Positions 1 to 7,940 of a stretch of DNA of 64,000 bases are shown piece by piece. The stretch is taken from positions 1 through 64,000 of the forward strand of contig JAEWHP010000043.1 of NCBI GenBank assembly GCA_023387735.1. Direction: 5' to 3'. Under the pieces are notes generated by a model. It had not been told where the DNA came from and did no database searches. It saw nothing but the letters and a program-made list of their open reading frames with translations. This stretch comes from Pseudomonadota bacterium (GTDB lineage Bacteria; Pseudomonadota; Alphaproteobacteria; Rhizobiales; Xanthobacteraceae). Both the position numbers and the translations under genes were made by a program. Position 1 is the first letter of the stretch. Each line of letters starts with the position of its first letter.

Positions 1-200
1 ATTTTCCCCTGCGCAGGGAAGGCCGGGATGCTCCCGCTGAACCTGTATGCTCGTGTGCGCGTCTTTTTGTGCGCAACTGCACACGAGACCGCGGGTGCAG
101 CGCGCACCCGGTCTTCCCTGCGCCCTCCATTCCGAGAGGGCCAACGAAGATGCAAACCTCGGGCGAAACGCGCCGCGAGAACGCGAAGCTATATTCAGTC
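1..200. other. Non-coding left edge, degenerate repeat remnant
   Basis: No credible gene is seen here. The stretch contains a GC-rich hairpin near 94-112 (CGGGTGC paired with GCACCCG) and phrases that resemble decayed intergenic repeats common in Bradyrhizobium-type genomes; that resemblance is from memory and was not checked by search. Short open frames on both strands have no ribosome binding site and an arginine-rich shadow composition. Confidence 0.3.
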
Positions 201-222
201 GTCATCCCCGCGAAGGCGGGGA
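201..222. repeat. Left half of palindromic repeat split by the IS30 element
   Basis: The first 19 bases, GTCATCCCCGCGAAGGCGG, are the exact reverse complement of 1338-1356 on the other side of the insertion sequence. The two copies are therefore the outer arms of one palindromic intergenic repeat whose body was interrupted by the transposon. Confidence 0.6.
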
Positions 223-228
223 GATGGA

Positions 229-252
229 TTCACGGTTGAAGTGCAACAGTTG
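229..252 (+). repeat. IS30 terminal inverted repeat (transposase 3' side)
   Basis: This is the inner end of the element beside the transposase stop codon. It reads TTCACGG then a 3-base variable part, then AAGTGCAACA; it pairs with 1251-1274 at 18 of 24 positions. Confidence 0.65.
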
Positions 253-1234
253 ATTTGAGGAGAGAGAATGCTTCGGCCGGGGTTTTGAAGTCGAGGCATT
301 TTCGGGGTGTCTCATTGTAGATGCGAACGATCCTGGCGAGTTGCCGGCTGGACAGGGCTGCGAGGTTGGTCTTCCGGGGCAAGCGTCGTCTGAGGCGGCC
401 GATCGCGTTTTCGACGCCGCCCTTCTGCCAGGGCGAGTGTGGATCGCAGAAGTAGGTCTGCAGGGCAAGTTGTTCGGTCAGCCGGTAATGGAGCGCGAAC
501 TCTGTTCCGTTGTCGATGGTAAGTGTCTTGCGGAGTGGCGGCGGGAGCGGTTCGAGCATCCTGGCAAGACGTCTGGCCGCGCGCTCGGCTTTGCGATCGG
601 GTGGATGGTCGAGGATGGTGTAGCGCGATTGTCGCTCATGGGCGACGAGCAAACCTTGGCCGTACTTCGCGAACAGCATGAAGTCGGCTTCCCAATGGCC
701 TGGCGTGGCGCGATCGGTGACGTTAACGGCTCGTTCGCTGATCGAGCGGCGGAACTTGATGGCGCTGGCCGCGCTGCCGCCACGCTTGCCGAGACGACCG
801 CGCCGGGATTTGCGACGAGGGAGCAGGCGATGCCAATAGTCCTTTTGCGCCGAGCGATGATAGGCGAAACGGTAGATTGACTCGTGGCTGATGACAGTGT
901 GACCGTGTTCGAGCGTCAGCCGGCCGGCGATCTGCTCGGGAGAGTGTCCCATCGCAAGGCGGTCTTTCACCAGATCTTGCAGGTCCGGCTGGCGCGCCAA
1001 CTTGAAGCGACCATCCCAGCGCCTTCGACGCTCAGCCAATTTCTGGGCTCTCGCGGGCGCATATCCGCCCGGCCACACTTTGGTGGCCAAGCCGTTACGG
1101 TGGATCTCCCGGCTGATTGTCGAGACTTGGCGTTCAAGGCTGCGGGCGATCTCTTGCATCGACTCACCGGCTGCATGCAGACGATAAATTTCGATCCGCT
1201 CTTCAAGGCTGAGCTGGCTGTAACATTGTCCCAT
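230..1234 (-). CDS. IS30 family transposase
   Basis: The product (334 aa) catalyses cut-and-paste or copy-type movement of the surrounding element through an RNase H-fold DDE core. Visible features in order are an N-terminal helix-turn-helix beginning MGQCYSQLSLEERIEIY with the IS30-like phrase ARSLERQVSTISREIHRNG, then the catalytic acids: D in GHWEADFM, D in TIDNGTEF and E in KGGVENAIGRLRR. The start at 1234 is chosen because this is where IS30 transposases normally begin; the frame stays open to 1432 but that part would run through the inverted repeat and into the neighbouring glycosylase gene. The gene is full length with no frameshift. The stop codon lies inside the left terminal repeat, which is usual for compact insertion sequences. 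Confidence 0.9.
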   Translation of the reverse strand: MGQCYSQLSLEERIEIYRLHAAGESMQEIARSLERQVSTISREIHRNGLATKVWPGGYAPARAQKLAERRRRWDGRFKLARQPDLQDLVKDRLAMGHSPEQIAGRLTLEHGHTVISHESIYRFAYHRSAQKDYWHRLLPRRKSRRGRLGKRGGSAASAIKFRRSISERAVNVTDRATPGHWEADFMLFAKYGQGLLVAHERQSRYTILDHPPDRKAERAARRLARMLEPLPPPLRKTLTIDNGTEFALHYRLTEQLALQTYFCDPHSPWQKGGVENAIGRLRRRLPRKTNLAALSSRQLARIVRIYNETPRKCLDFKTPAEAFSLLKSTVALQP

Positions 1235-1250
1235 CGCAACAACACCATAG

Positions 1251-1274
1251 CAGGTGTTGCACTTGTTCTGTGAA
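1251..1274 (-). repeat. IS30 terminal inverted repeat (transposase 5' side)
   Basis: Read on the minus strand it begins TTCACAG and contains AAGTGCAACA, matching the partner repeat at 229-252. It lies just upstream of the transposase start and may overlap its promoter. Confidence 0.65.
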
Positions 1275-1282
1275 CTCAGGGC

Positions 1283-1356
1283 ATCCAGTATTCCAGAGAC
1301 AGCAGTCATTGAACCGATAAGCCGCGGCGTACTGGTTCCGCCTTCGCGGGGATGAC
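1283..1356. repeat. Right part of palindromic repeat split by the IS30 element
   Basis: It contains ATCCAGTATTCC near the IS end and a terminal arm at 1338-1356 that is the exact reverse complement of 201-219. It includes a CCGCGG core and a second partial palindrome (CCAGTA ... TACTGG). Joined to 201-222 it would rebuild a repeat of roughly 100 bp. Confidence 0.55.
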
Positions 1357-1383
1357 ACCTGTGATTGCGATAGGCACTATCCA

Positions 1384-1989
1384 TCAAAACCGCTTGCTCA
1401 AAAACTTCGATCCCCTCAACCCGTACCGCCACGGCAAATCGACCGCCTTGGTGATCCCGATCCGCACGCCGGCGACGATGTCGGGTTCACCGATGCGGGC
1501 ATGCAGCGCGTACGGCGGCGCATCGAGCGGCAGTGCGCTGTGCTTGATCGTGATGCCGAGCGCCTCGCACAGCTTGCCAGGTCCGGAGCACAGCGCGCGT
1601 GCTTCCTGCAGCCCGCGGCGTCGGCGCATCGCGGCCAGGCCGTGGGTCGGCTCCAGCGCGCGGATCAGCACTGCGCTGGCCGAGCCTTCGGCCTCGCAGA
1701 CGAAGTTCGCGCACCAGTGGATGCCATAGGAGCGGTAGACATAGGAAAAGCCCGGCGGGCCGAACATCACCATGTTGCGCGGCGTCGGTCCGTTGAACGA
1801 ATGCGCCGCCGGATCGGTATGGTGATAGGCCTCGACCTCGACGATGACGCCGCCGACGCCGTCGACCAGCAGCGTCGCCCCGATCAGGTCCGGTGCCACG
1901 TCATGGACGCTGCGGTTGAAAAACGAGCGTTTGAGCGGCTTGCCGAGGCGAGGGGCGGTTGTTTCGGCCGGCTTGGGATTTTGAGCCAT
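1384..1989 (-). CDS. DNA-3-methyladenine glycosylase (Mpg/AAG family)
   Basis: This base-excision repair enzyme removes alkylated purines such as 3-methyladenine and hypoxanthine from DNA. The 201-aa product begins MAQNPKPAETT and shows the AAG family core: FFNRSVHDVAPDLIGATLL, the catalytic acid in VEVEAYHHTDPAAHSF, and the DNA-intercalating region around NMVMFGPPGFSYVYRSYG. Family members are about 200 residues. The start at 1989 is preferred over the in-frame ATG at 2109 because the extra 40 residues do not resemble the family and would fill the promoter gap shared with divergent lipA. The 3' end lies about 100 bp from the IS30 copy and appears undamaged. Confidence 0.85.
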   Translation of the reverse strand: MAQNPKPAETTAPRLGKPLKRSFFNRSVHDVAPDLIGATLLVDGVGGVIVEVEAYHHTDPAAHSFNGPTPRNMVMFGPPGFSYVYRSYGIHWCANFVCEAEGSASAVLIRALEPTHGLAAMRRRRGLQEARALCSGPGKLCEALGITIKHSALPLDAPPYALHARIGEPDIVAGVRIGITKAVDLPWRYGLRGSKFLSKRF

Positions 1990-2147
1990 TTTGAGGTGGG
2001 AATCAGCGGGAATGGACGTGAAAGGTCGCAACATGTTGCATGTTTCTGCTAGCTTTGACCAACCGGGTTGCGGCTCGACCCGCAACCGGGTTGCGGGGAT
2101 CGGCGACACGGATTAGCTAACTGATTCAGCAATATCCGGACTCAAGC

Positions 2148-3110
2148 ATGGTCGTTCTCGTCGATACCGTCTCCCAGAACCAGGTTCGCCCGCGTCACCC
2201 CGAAAAGGTGAACCGGCCGGATGCGCTGTCGCCGCCCAAGCCGAACTGGATCAGGGTACGCGCGCCGAATACCCGCGGCTACGCCGATACGCGAAAGATC
2301 GTCAAGGAGAACGGCCTCGTCACGGTCTGCGAGGAGGCCGGCTGCCCCAATATCGGCGAGTGCTGGGACAAGAAGCACGCCACCTTCATGATCATGGGGG
2401 ACACCTGCACCCGGGCCTGCGCGTTCTGCAACGTCAAGACCGGAATGCCCGGCGCGCTCGATGCCGCCGAGCCGGAGCATGTCGCGGAAGCCACCTTCAA
2501 GCTTGGCCTCTCCCACGTCGTGGTGACCTCGGTCGATCGTGACGATCTCGCCGACGGCGGCGCCGAGCACTTTGCGCAAACCATCCGCGCCATCCGTGCG
2601 CGCTGCCCGAATACGACGATAGAAATCCTCACCCCCGACTTCCTGCGCAAGGAAGGCGCGCTGGAGGTGGTCGTGGCGGCAAAGCCCGACGTGTTCAACC
2701 ACAATCTCGAAACCGTGCCGGCGCGCTACCTCACGGTGCGCCCGGGCGCGCGCTACTTCCATTCGATTAGGCTGCTGCAGCGGGTCAAGGAAATCGATCC
2801 CACGATATTCACCAAGTCCGGCATCATGGTCGGCCTCGGCGAGGAGCGCCACGAGGTGCTGCAGGTGATGGACGATCTGCGGTCGGCGGACGTCGATTTC
2901 CTGACCATCGGACAGTATCTGCAGCCAACCCGCAAGCATCACGCGGTCATGCGCTACGTCACGCCGGACGAGTTCGCGGGCTACGAGAAGGTTGCCTATA
3001 CCAAGGGCTTTCTGATGGTGTCGGCGAGCCCGCTGACCCGCTCGTCGCACCATGCCGGTGAGGATTTCGCCAAACTGAGAGCGGCCAGAGCTGCGCTACA
3101 TCACGTCTGA
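2148..3110 (+). CDS. lipA: Lipoyl synthase
   Basis: This radical-SAM enzyme inserts two sulfurs into protein-bound octanoyl groups to make lipoyl cofactor for 2-oxoacid dehydrogenases and the glycine cleavage system. The 320-aa product has the auxiliary cluster motif in VCEEAGCPNIGECWDKK, the radical-SAM motif CTRACAFC in GDTCTRACAFCNVKTG, and the C-terminal RSSHHAGEDF that supplies the conserved serine ligand. Length is normal for LipA. It is the first gene of a two-gene unit: its TGA overlaps the ATG of the following START-domain gene (TGATG). Divergent from the glycosylase gene with a 158-bp promoter gap. Confidence 0.97.
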   Translation: MVVLVDTVSQNQVRPRHPEKVNRPDALSPPKPNWIRVRAPNTRGYADTRKIVKENGLVTVCEEAGCPNIGECWDKKHATFMIMGDTCTRACAFCNVKTGMPGALDAAEPEHVAEATFKLGLSHVVVTSVDRDDLADGGAEHFAQTIRAIRARCPNTTIEILTPDFLRKEGALEVVVAAKPDVFNHNLETVPARYLTVRPGARYFHSIRLLQRVKEIDPTIFTKSGIMVGLGEERHEVLQVMDDLRSADVDFLTIGQYLQPTRKHHAVMRYVTPDEFAGYEKVAYTKGFLMVSASPLTRSSHHAGEDFAKLRAARAALHHV

Positions 3111-3565
3111 TGCCAAGGTTTTCCAGCAAGCGCCGGGTTCGTCACACCGCGCCGCAGATGTTCGATCTGGTCGCCGATGTCGAGCGCTATCCGGAATTCG
3201 TGCCGCTGTGCCAGTCGCTGAAGATACGCCAGCGCACGCCGAAGGATGACGGCACCGAAATCATCGTCGCCGACATGACCGTGTCGTTCAAGCTGGTGCG
3301 CGAATCCTTCACCAGCAGGGTGACGCTGGACCGGCCGAACCTCAAGATCATGGTCGAATATTTGAAGGGCCCGTTCAGCAATCTCGAAAACCGCTGGACG
3401 TTCGAGCCGAAATCCGAAACCGACTGCGATGTCGGCTTCTTCCTCTCCTACGAGTTCAGGAGCCGGATGCTGGCGATGCTGATGGGGACGATGTTCGATA
3501 CCGCGTTCCAGCGCTTTGCCGCGGCCTTCGAGAAGCGCGCGGATGCGGTCTACGGGAAGGGCTAG
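3110..3565 (+). CDS. COQ10/RatA-like START-domain protein (ubiquinone-binding)
   Basis: The 151-aa product belongs to the polyketide cyclase/START family of COQ10 and RatA. Recognisable family phrases are the opening MPRFSSKRRVRHTAPQMFDL, VADVERYPEFVPLC and the C-terminal GTMFDTAFQRFAAAFEKRA. COQ10 proteins bind ubiquinone and help its use in respiration; RatA-like homologues have been called toxins in enterobacteria, but the alphaproteobacterial proteins are more likely COQ10-like. Its ATG overlaps the lipA stop, so the two are co-translated, which fits a shared role in mitochondrial-style respiratory metabolism. Confidence 0.85.
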   Translation: MPRFSSKRRVRHTAPQMFDLVADVERYPEFVPLCQSLKIRQRTPKDDGTEIIVADMTVSFKLVRESFTSRVTLDRPNLKIMVEYLKGPFSNLENRWTFEPKSETDCDVGFFLSYEFRSRMLAMLMGTMFDTAFQRFAAAFEKRADAVYGKG

Positions 3566-3571
3566 AGATCT

Positions 3572-3681
3572 GCTATAGCGTTTTCAAGCGAAGTGGATAC
3601 CGGTTCGCGTGAAGAAAACGCGTCAAAACAAGAATCTGGAGCATAGTCGGTTCTGATTGAATCAGAACCGGCTATGCTCTA
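3572..3681. repeat. About 110-bp intergenic repeat, copy 1
   Basis: The body reads TATAGCGTTTTCAAGCGAAG, then ACCGGTTCGCGTGAAGAAAA and CGCGTCAAAACAAGAATCTG, and ends with a 41-bp palindrome. A second copy in the opposite orientation is at 42081-42180 with the same order of elements. The TAG stop of pncC is read from the end of this repeat. Confidence 0.8.
3639..3679. terminator. Large hairpin between convergent genes
   Basis: Two 20-base arms (3639-3658 and 3660-3679) pair at 19 of 20 positions around a single central base. It sits between the convergent COQ10-like and pncC genes and could stop transcription from both sides, although no U-tract follows. It is the palindromic end of the repeat at 3572-3681. 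Confidence 0.5.
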
Positions 3682-4284
3682 GCTCCGGGGCGGCGTCCGG
3701 CGGCGCTTGACCGCGACGCGGCGCGGGCTGCGCGCTACACGAGGGCGCAAACGGCTCATGGTTTCGCGCCGCGGCTTGACCGGCGGCTGCGGCCCGCGCG
3801 CCAGCTCCATCAGCATGCGCAGCGCTTCGACGACAGAGCGCTGGCGCACCGTGGTGCGGCCGATGGCGCCGAAGCGCATCTCGCGATGCAGGATGCGGCC
3901 ATCGCGCGCGGCGACCGCGAAATGCACCAGGCCCACCGGCTTGCCCGGCGTGGCGCCGCCGGGGCCGGCGATGCCGGTGATCGACACCGCGAGATCGACC
4001 TTGGCCTTCTCCAGCGCACCGATCGCCATCGCGGTAGCGGTTTCCTTGCTGACCGCGCCGAAGGTCGCCAGCGTCGTCGCCTTGACGCCGAGCATGGCGC
4101 GCTTGGCATCGTTGGAGTAGGTGACGAAGCCGCGGTCGATCACGTCGGATGAGCCGGGAATGTCGGTGAGCGCGCCGGCGACGAGGCCGCCGGTGCAGGA
4201 CTCGGCGGTGGCAATCGTCAGCTTGCGCATCCGGCACAGGTCAAGCAGCGAGCGGGACAGGGCGCGGGCGTCGCTGCCGCTCAT
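3679..4284 (-). CDS. pncC: Nicotinamide-nucleotide amidohydrolase (CinA C-terminal family)
   Basis: This enzyme deamidates nicotinamide mononucleotide to nicotinate mononucleotide in the pyridine nucleotide cycle. The 201-aa product shows the CinA C-terminal signature TIATAESCTGGLVAGALTD, then SYSN-type region FVTYSNDAKRAMLGV and GIAGPGGATPGKPVGLVH. After about residue 165 there is an arginine/proline-rich tail (RRETMSRLRPRVARS...) not typical of the family. The stop codon is supplied by the adjoining repeat, so the tail may be a recent extension. It lies 3 bp after ispDF and is very likely in the same operon. Confidence 0.88.
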   Translation of the reverse strand: MSGSDARALSRSLLDLCRMRKLTIATAESCTGGLVAGALTDIPGSSDVIDRGFVTYSNDAKRAMLGVKATTLATFGAVSKETATAMAIGALEKAKVDLAVSITGIAGPGGATPGKPVGLVHFAVAARDGRILHREMRFGAIGRTTVRQRSVVEALRMLMELARGPQPPVKPRRETMSRLRPRVARSPRRVAVKRRRTPPRS

Positions 4285-4287
4285 GGC

Positions 4288-5469
4288 TCATTCGCTCCAG
4301 GGCAAGCGGATGGTGGCGCTTGCGGTTGCAGCGATGCCTTCCTCGCGGCCGGTAAAGCCGAGCCGCTCGCTGGTGGTCGCCTTGACGGCGACGCGCGAGA
4401 TGTTGAGCCCGGTGATCTCGGCGATGCGCGCGCGCATGGTGTCGCGCAGCGGTCCGATTTTCGGACGTTCGCAGATCATCGTGACCTCGAGATTGGCGAT
4501 GCGGCCGCCGCGCGCGGTGACGCGGTCGACGGCGTATTTCAGGAATTTGTCGGACGCAGCACCCTTCCACTGCGGATCGCTGGGCGGAAAGTGCGAGCCG
4601 ATATCGCCATCCGCCAGTGCGCCGAGGATGGCGTCGACCAGGGCATGCAGGCCGACGTCGCCGTCGGAATGGGCGAGAAAGCCGCGGGTGTGCGGCACGC
4701 GCACACCGCAGATCATCAAATGATCGCCGTCGCCGAAGGCGTGCACGTCATAGCCCGTGCCGGTCCTGATGTCGCCGAGCTGGGCGGCGAGGCGGGCTTC
4801 CTCGCGGGCAAAATCTTCCGGTGTCGTCAATTTCATGTTCGCAGGATCGCCTTCAAAAGTCGCTACCGTCAATCCTGCCCATTCCGCCAGCGCCGCGTCG
4901 TCGGTGAAGTCGCTGCGGCCGTCGCGCGCGGCGCGGCGATGGGCATCCAGAATCACGTCGAAGCGAAACGCTTGCGGCGTTTGGGCAATCCGCAACCGCG
5001 CGCGCTCGGGCGTCGCCTCGACGTTGCCGGTATCGCCGACCTGCTTGATCGTGTCTGTGACCGGGATCGCAGGCACCGCCGCGCCGGTGTGCCCGGCCGC
5101 ATCGATCGCGCGCGAGATGACGGCCGGGCTTACGAATGGCCGCGCGGCGTCGTGGATCAGCACGATGTCGGGCTTCGATGCGGCGAGCGCCTCGAGGCCG
5201 GCATGCACCGAAGCCTGGCGGGTGGCGCCGCCGCTCGCGGGAGGTTGATGGCGCAGGCCGGCAACGGCGGCATTGAAGACAGCGGCGTCATCGGGATTGA
5301 CCACCGGCTGCACCGCAAAGACGTCCGGGTGCCGGCAGAACGCTTCCATGGCGCGGAAGATCACGGTCTGTCCGCCGATCTCGCGATACTGCTTGGGTCC
5401 GCCGGCGCCGGCGCGAAGCCCGCGCCCGGCTGCGACGAGGATGGCTGCTGTGCGCTCAGGTCTCGGCAT
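4288..5469 (-). CDS. ispDF: Bifunctional IspD/IspF: MEP cytidylyltransferase and MECDP synthase
   Basis: The 393-aa fusion carries out two non-consecutive steps of the non-mevalonate isoprenoid pathway: CTP-dependent formation of CDP-methylerythritol and cyclisation to MECDP. Residues 1 to about 230 are IspD, with the nucleotide-binding AAILVAAGRGLRAGAGGPKQ and VLIHDAARPFVS. Residues from about 235 are IspF, with TGYDVHAFG and HSDGDVGLHALVDAILGALA (metal-binding Asp and His) and ATTSERLGFTGREEGIAA. Fused IspDF is common in alphaproteobacteria. The gene starts at ATG 5469 and is followed after 3 bp by pncC. Confidence 0.96.
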   Translation of the reverse strand: MPRPERTAAILVAAGRGLRAGAGGPKQYREIGGQTVIFRAMEAFCRHPDVFAVQPVVNPDDAAVFNAAVAGLRHQPPASGGATRQASVHAGLEALAASKPDIVLIHDAARPFVSPAVISRAIDAAGHTGAAVPAIPVTDTIKQVGDTGNVEATPERARLRIAQTPQAFRFDVILDAHRRAARDGRSDFTDDAALAEWAGLTVATFEGDPANMKLTTPEDFAREEARLAAQLGDIRTGTGYDVHAFGDGDHLMICGVRVPHTRGFLAHSDGDVGLHALVDAILGALADGDIGSHFPPSDPQWKGAASDKFLKYAVDRVTARGGRIANLEVTMICERPKIGPLRDTMRARIAEITGLNISRVAVKATTSERLGFTGREEGIAATASATIRLPWSE

Positions 5470-5724
5470 TTGAACTCGAATACAGGCGTGTCGGGATTTG
5501 GCAGGGGAGGCGGCTTACCCCGGGGCGCACAGCCCTACCACGCCGATTACGGAAGAACAGAGCGATTCACTATGACTGTGGGAAAAGCAGATTTTGTTGC
5601 AGTGCACTTGCACAATTGATAGATCTGTCTAAAGTGTAGGCAAGAAGCTTGACTGCACAAGATTTGTGCTGACAATATGCACCGACGGCCGCAATGACGC
5701 TGCCGCCCCAACCACGAGAGCCCC

Positions 5725-6759
5725 GTGCCCGGCCCGGAAAGTTCACTCCCTAAGCCGTTGAAAATAGGCGAAATTGCTGTCGCCAACCGGGTTCTCCTGG
5801 CGCCGATGTCCGGCGTCACCGATGCCCCGTTTCGACGTCAGGCGGCCGCCCTCGGCGCCGGGCTGGTCGTGTCTGAAATGACCGCCAGCGATGAGCTCGT
5901 GCACGGAAGGCCGATGTCGCGGCTGCGCTGCGAAGCTGCGGGTATCGGTCCGCATGTCGTCCAGCTCGCGGGCTGCGAGACGCACTGGATGGCGGAGGGG
6001 GCCAAGGTGGCGGAAGCTGCAGGCGCCGACATCATCGACATCAACATGGGCTGTCCGGCGCGTCACGTCACCGGCGGCCAGTCCGGCTCGGCGCTGATGC
6101 GCGATCTCGATCATGCGCTGACGCTGATCGAGGCGACGATCGCGGCGGTGAAAGTGCCGGTGACGCTGAAGATGCGGCTGGGCTGGGACGATCGTTCGCT
6201 CAACGCGCCCGAACTCGCGCGCCGGGCGGAAGCTGCCGGCGTGCAGATGATCACCGTGCACGGGCGGACGCGCTGCCAGTTCTACAAGGGCGAGGCGGAC
6301 TGGACCGCGATACGTGCGGTCAAGGATGCGATCTCGGTGCCGCTCGTCGTCAACGGCGATATCACCACGTTCGAGAGGGCCGTGCAGGCGCTCGACGTCT
6401 CCGGCGCCGATGCCGTCATGATCGGGCGCGGCGCGCAGGGGCAGCCGTGGCTGCCGGGGCAGATCGGGCGCCGGCTCGAAACCGGCCAAGCCGAGGCCAT
6501 GCCTGACCTGGCCGAACAGCTCGGCCATATCCGTGCGCTCTACGATCAGGTCTGCAGCCATTACGGCTTGCGTATCGGCCTTAAGCACGCGCGAAAACAT
6601 CTCGGCTGGGCGCTGGAGATCGCCGCGCAGTGCAGCCGCGCGCCGGCTGCGAAGCTCAAGCACTGGCGGCAGGACATTCTGACTTCGGAGGATCCGCACC
6701 GGGTGCATCGATCGCTCCAGGATGCGTACGACGATTTTGCATGGAGTGCTGCTGCATGA
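5725..6759 (+). CDS. dusB: tRNA-dihydrouridine synthase DusB (NifR3)
   Basis: The FMN-dependent enzyme reduces uridine to dihydrouridine in tRNA D-loops. The 344-aa product has the flavin-binding opening ANRVLLAPMSGVTDAPFRR, the catalytic Cys110 in DINMGCPARHVTGG, and MITVHGRTRCQFYKG. A GTG start at 5725 gives the family N terminus. This is the nifR3 gene that heads the ntrBC operon in rhizobia and Rhodobacter: its stop overlaps the ntrB ATG by 4 nt (ATGA), so the nitrogen-control kinase is translated by coupling. The 255-bp gap upstream must contain the operon promoter; no convincing sigma-54 or NtrC site was recognised there. Confidence 0.95.
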   Translation: MPGPESSLPKPLKIGEIAVANRVLLAPMSGVTDAPFRRQAAALGAGLVVSEMTASDELVHGRPMSRLRCEAAGIGPHVVQLAGCETHWMAEGAKVAEAAGADIIDINMGCPARHVTGGQSGSALMRDLDHALTLIEATIAAVKVPVTLKMRLGWDDRSLNAPELARRAEAAGVQMITVHGRTRCQFYKGEADWTAIRAVKDAISVPLVVNGDITTFERAVQALDVSGADAVMIGRGAQGQPWLPGQIGRRLETGQAEAMPDLAEQLGHIRALYDQVCSHYGLRIGLKHARKHLGWALEIAAQCSRAPAAKLKHWRQDILTSEDPHRVHRSLQDAYDDFAWSAAA

Positions 6760-7931
6760 CGTCAGCCGCAGAACATCGTCGGCCGGTGCCCGCCGACAGC
6801 GATGCCATCCTCAACGCGCTGCCCAACCCGGTGCTGCTGGTGGCGCCCGACGGCCGCATCATCGACGCCAACATCGCGGCCGAATCCTTTTTCGAGATTT
6901 CCGCGCAATTCCTGCGGCGGCAGTCGCTCAGGGAATTGGTGCCGTTCGGCAGTCCGCTGCTGGCGCTGATCGATCAGGTGCGATCGAGCGGCTCGCCGGT
7001 CAACGAGTACAAGGTTGATCTCGGCACCCCCCGCATCGGTGGCGATCGCCAGGTCGATCTGCACGTCGCCCCGCTCACCGAGCGGCCGGGCCACATCGTG
7101 GTGATGCTGCAGGAGCGCACGATTGCCGACAAGATGGACCGGCAATTGACCCATCGAAGCGCGGCGCGCTCGGTGATCGCGCTGGCCGCGATGCTGGCGC
7201 ATGAGATCAAGAACCCGCTGTCCGGCATCCGCGGTGCGGCGCAATTGCTGGAGCAGGCAGCCTCATCCGAAGACCGCATGCTGACGCGGCTGATCTGCGA
7301 CGAGGCCGACCGCATCGTTACCCTGGTCGACCGCATGGAGGTGTTCGGCGACGACCGCCCGGTGGCGCGCGGGCCGGTCAACATCCACTCCGTGCTCGAC
7401 CACGTCAAACGGCTGGCGCAATCCGGTTTTGCCCGCAATATCCGCTTCATCGAGGATTACGATCCGTCATTGCCGCCGGTGCTGGCCAATCAGGATCAGC
7501 TGATCCAGGTGTTTCTCAACCTGGTGAAGAACGCCGCCGAAGCGGTCGCCGATCTCGGCTCCGACGCGGAAATCCAGCTCACCACAGCGTTCCGTCCCGG
7601 CGTGCGCCTGTCGGTGCCGGGCAAGAAATCGCGGGTGTCGCTGCCGCTCGAGTTCTGCGTCAAGGACAACGGTTCCGGCGTGCCGGAAGACCTGCTGCCG
7701 AACCTGTTCGATCCGTTCGTGACGACGAAGCAAACCGGCAGCGGCCTCGGGCTGGCGCTGGTTGCCAAGATCGTCGGCGATCACGGCGGCATCATCGAAT
7801 GCGAATCCCAGCCGCGCAAAACCACGTTCCGCGTGCTGCTGCCGATGTTCAACCCCGCCAAACAGTTCGACCAAAGCAACCGCGACGGCGTTCCGGGTAC
7901 GCCGCCGCCTGCCTCACAGGACGCAAGATGA
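6756..7931 (+). CDS. ntrB: Nitrogen regulation sensor kinase NtrB
   Basis: NtrB phosphorylates or dephosphorylates NtrC in response to nitrogen status signalled by PII proteins. The 391-aa soluble product has an N-terminal PAS domain (about 14-120), the H-box AAMLAHEIKNPLSGIRG with His149, an N-box QVFLNLVKNAAEAV and G-boxes KDNGSGVPEDLL and QTGSGLGLALV. The start at 6756 is chosen for its ATGA overlap with dusB; a longer in-frame start exists within dusB but lacks a case. Nine bp separate it from ntrC. Confidence 0.95.
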   Translation: MTSAAEHRRPVPADSDAILNALPNPVLLVAPDGRIIDANIAAESFFEISAQFLRRQSLRELVPFGSPLLALIDQVRSSGSPVNEYKVDLGTPRIGGDRQVDLHVAPLTERPGHIVVMLQERTIADKMDRQLTHRSAARSVIALAAMLAHEIKNPLSGIRGAAQLLEQAASSEDRMLTRLICDEADRIVTLVDRMEVFGDDRPVARGPVNIHSVLDHVKRLAQSGFARNIRFIEDYDPSLPPVLANQDQLIQVFLNLVKNAAEAVADLGSDAEIQLTTAFRPGVRLSVPGKKSRVSLPLEFCVKDNGSGVPEDLLPNLFDPFVTTKQTGSGLGLALVAKIVGDHGGIIECESQPRKTTFRVLLPMFNPAKQFDQSNRDGVPGTPPPASQDAR

Positions 7932-7940
7932 GGAATTACA

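Larger units (their letters stand above)
223..1282. mobile_element. IS30-family insertion sequence, about 1.05 kb
   Basis: A single transposase gene fills the element. Imperfect terminal inverted repeats lie at 229-252 and 1251-1274 and match at 18 of 24 positions, sharing TTCAC and AAGTGCAACA. The length suits IS30 elements (about 1.0-1.25 kb). The outer limits are approximate: they are set by where the interrupted host repeat resumes (GTCATCCCC...GGGGA on the left, ATCCAGTA... on the right). No clean target-site duplication could be recognised. The transposase frame is intact, so the copy may still be active. Confidence 0.75.

Noticed and set aside
1235..1432. N-terminal extension of the IS30 transposase frame
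   Set aside because: It crosses the terminal repeat, the split host repeat and the end of the glycosylase gene; the family start is at 1234.
5655..5690. GTGC-N-GCAC type palindrome before dusB-ntrBC as NtrC site
   Set aside because: Half-sites are in the opposite order to the NtrC consensus (TGCAC...GTGCA), and no -24/-12 element was found.
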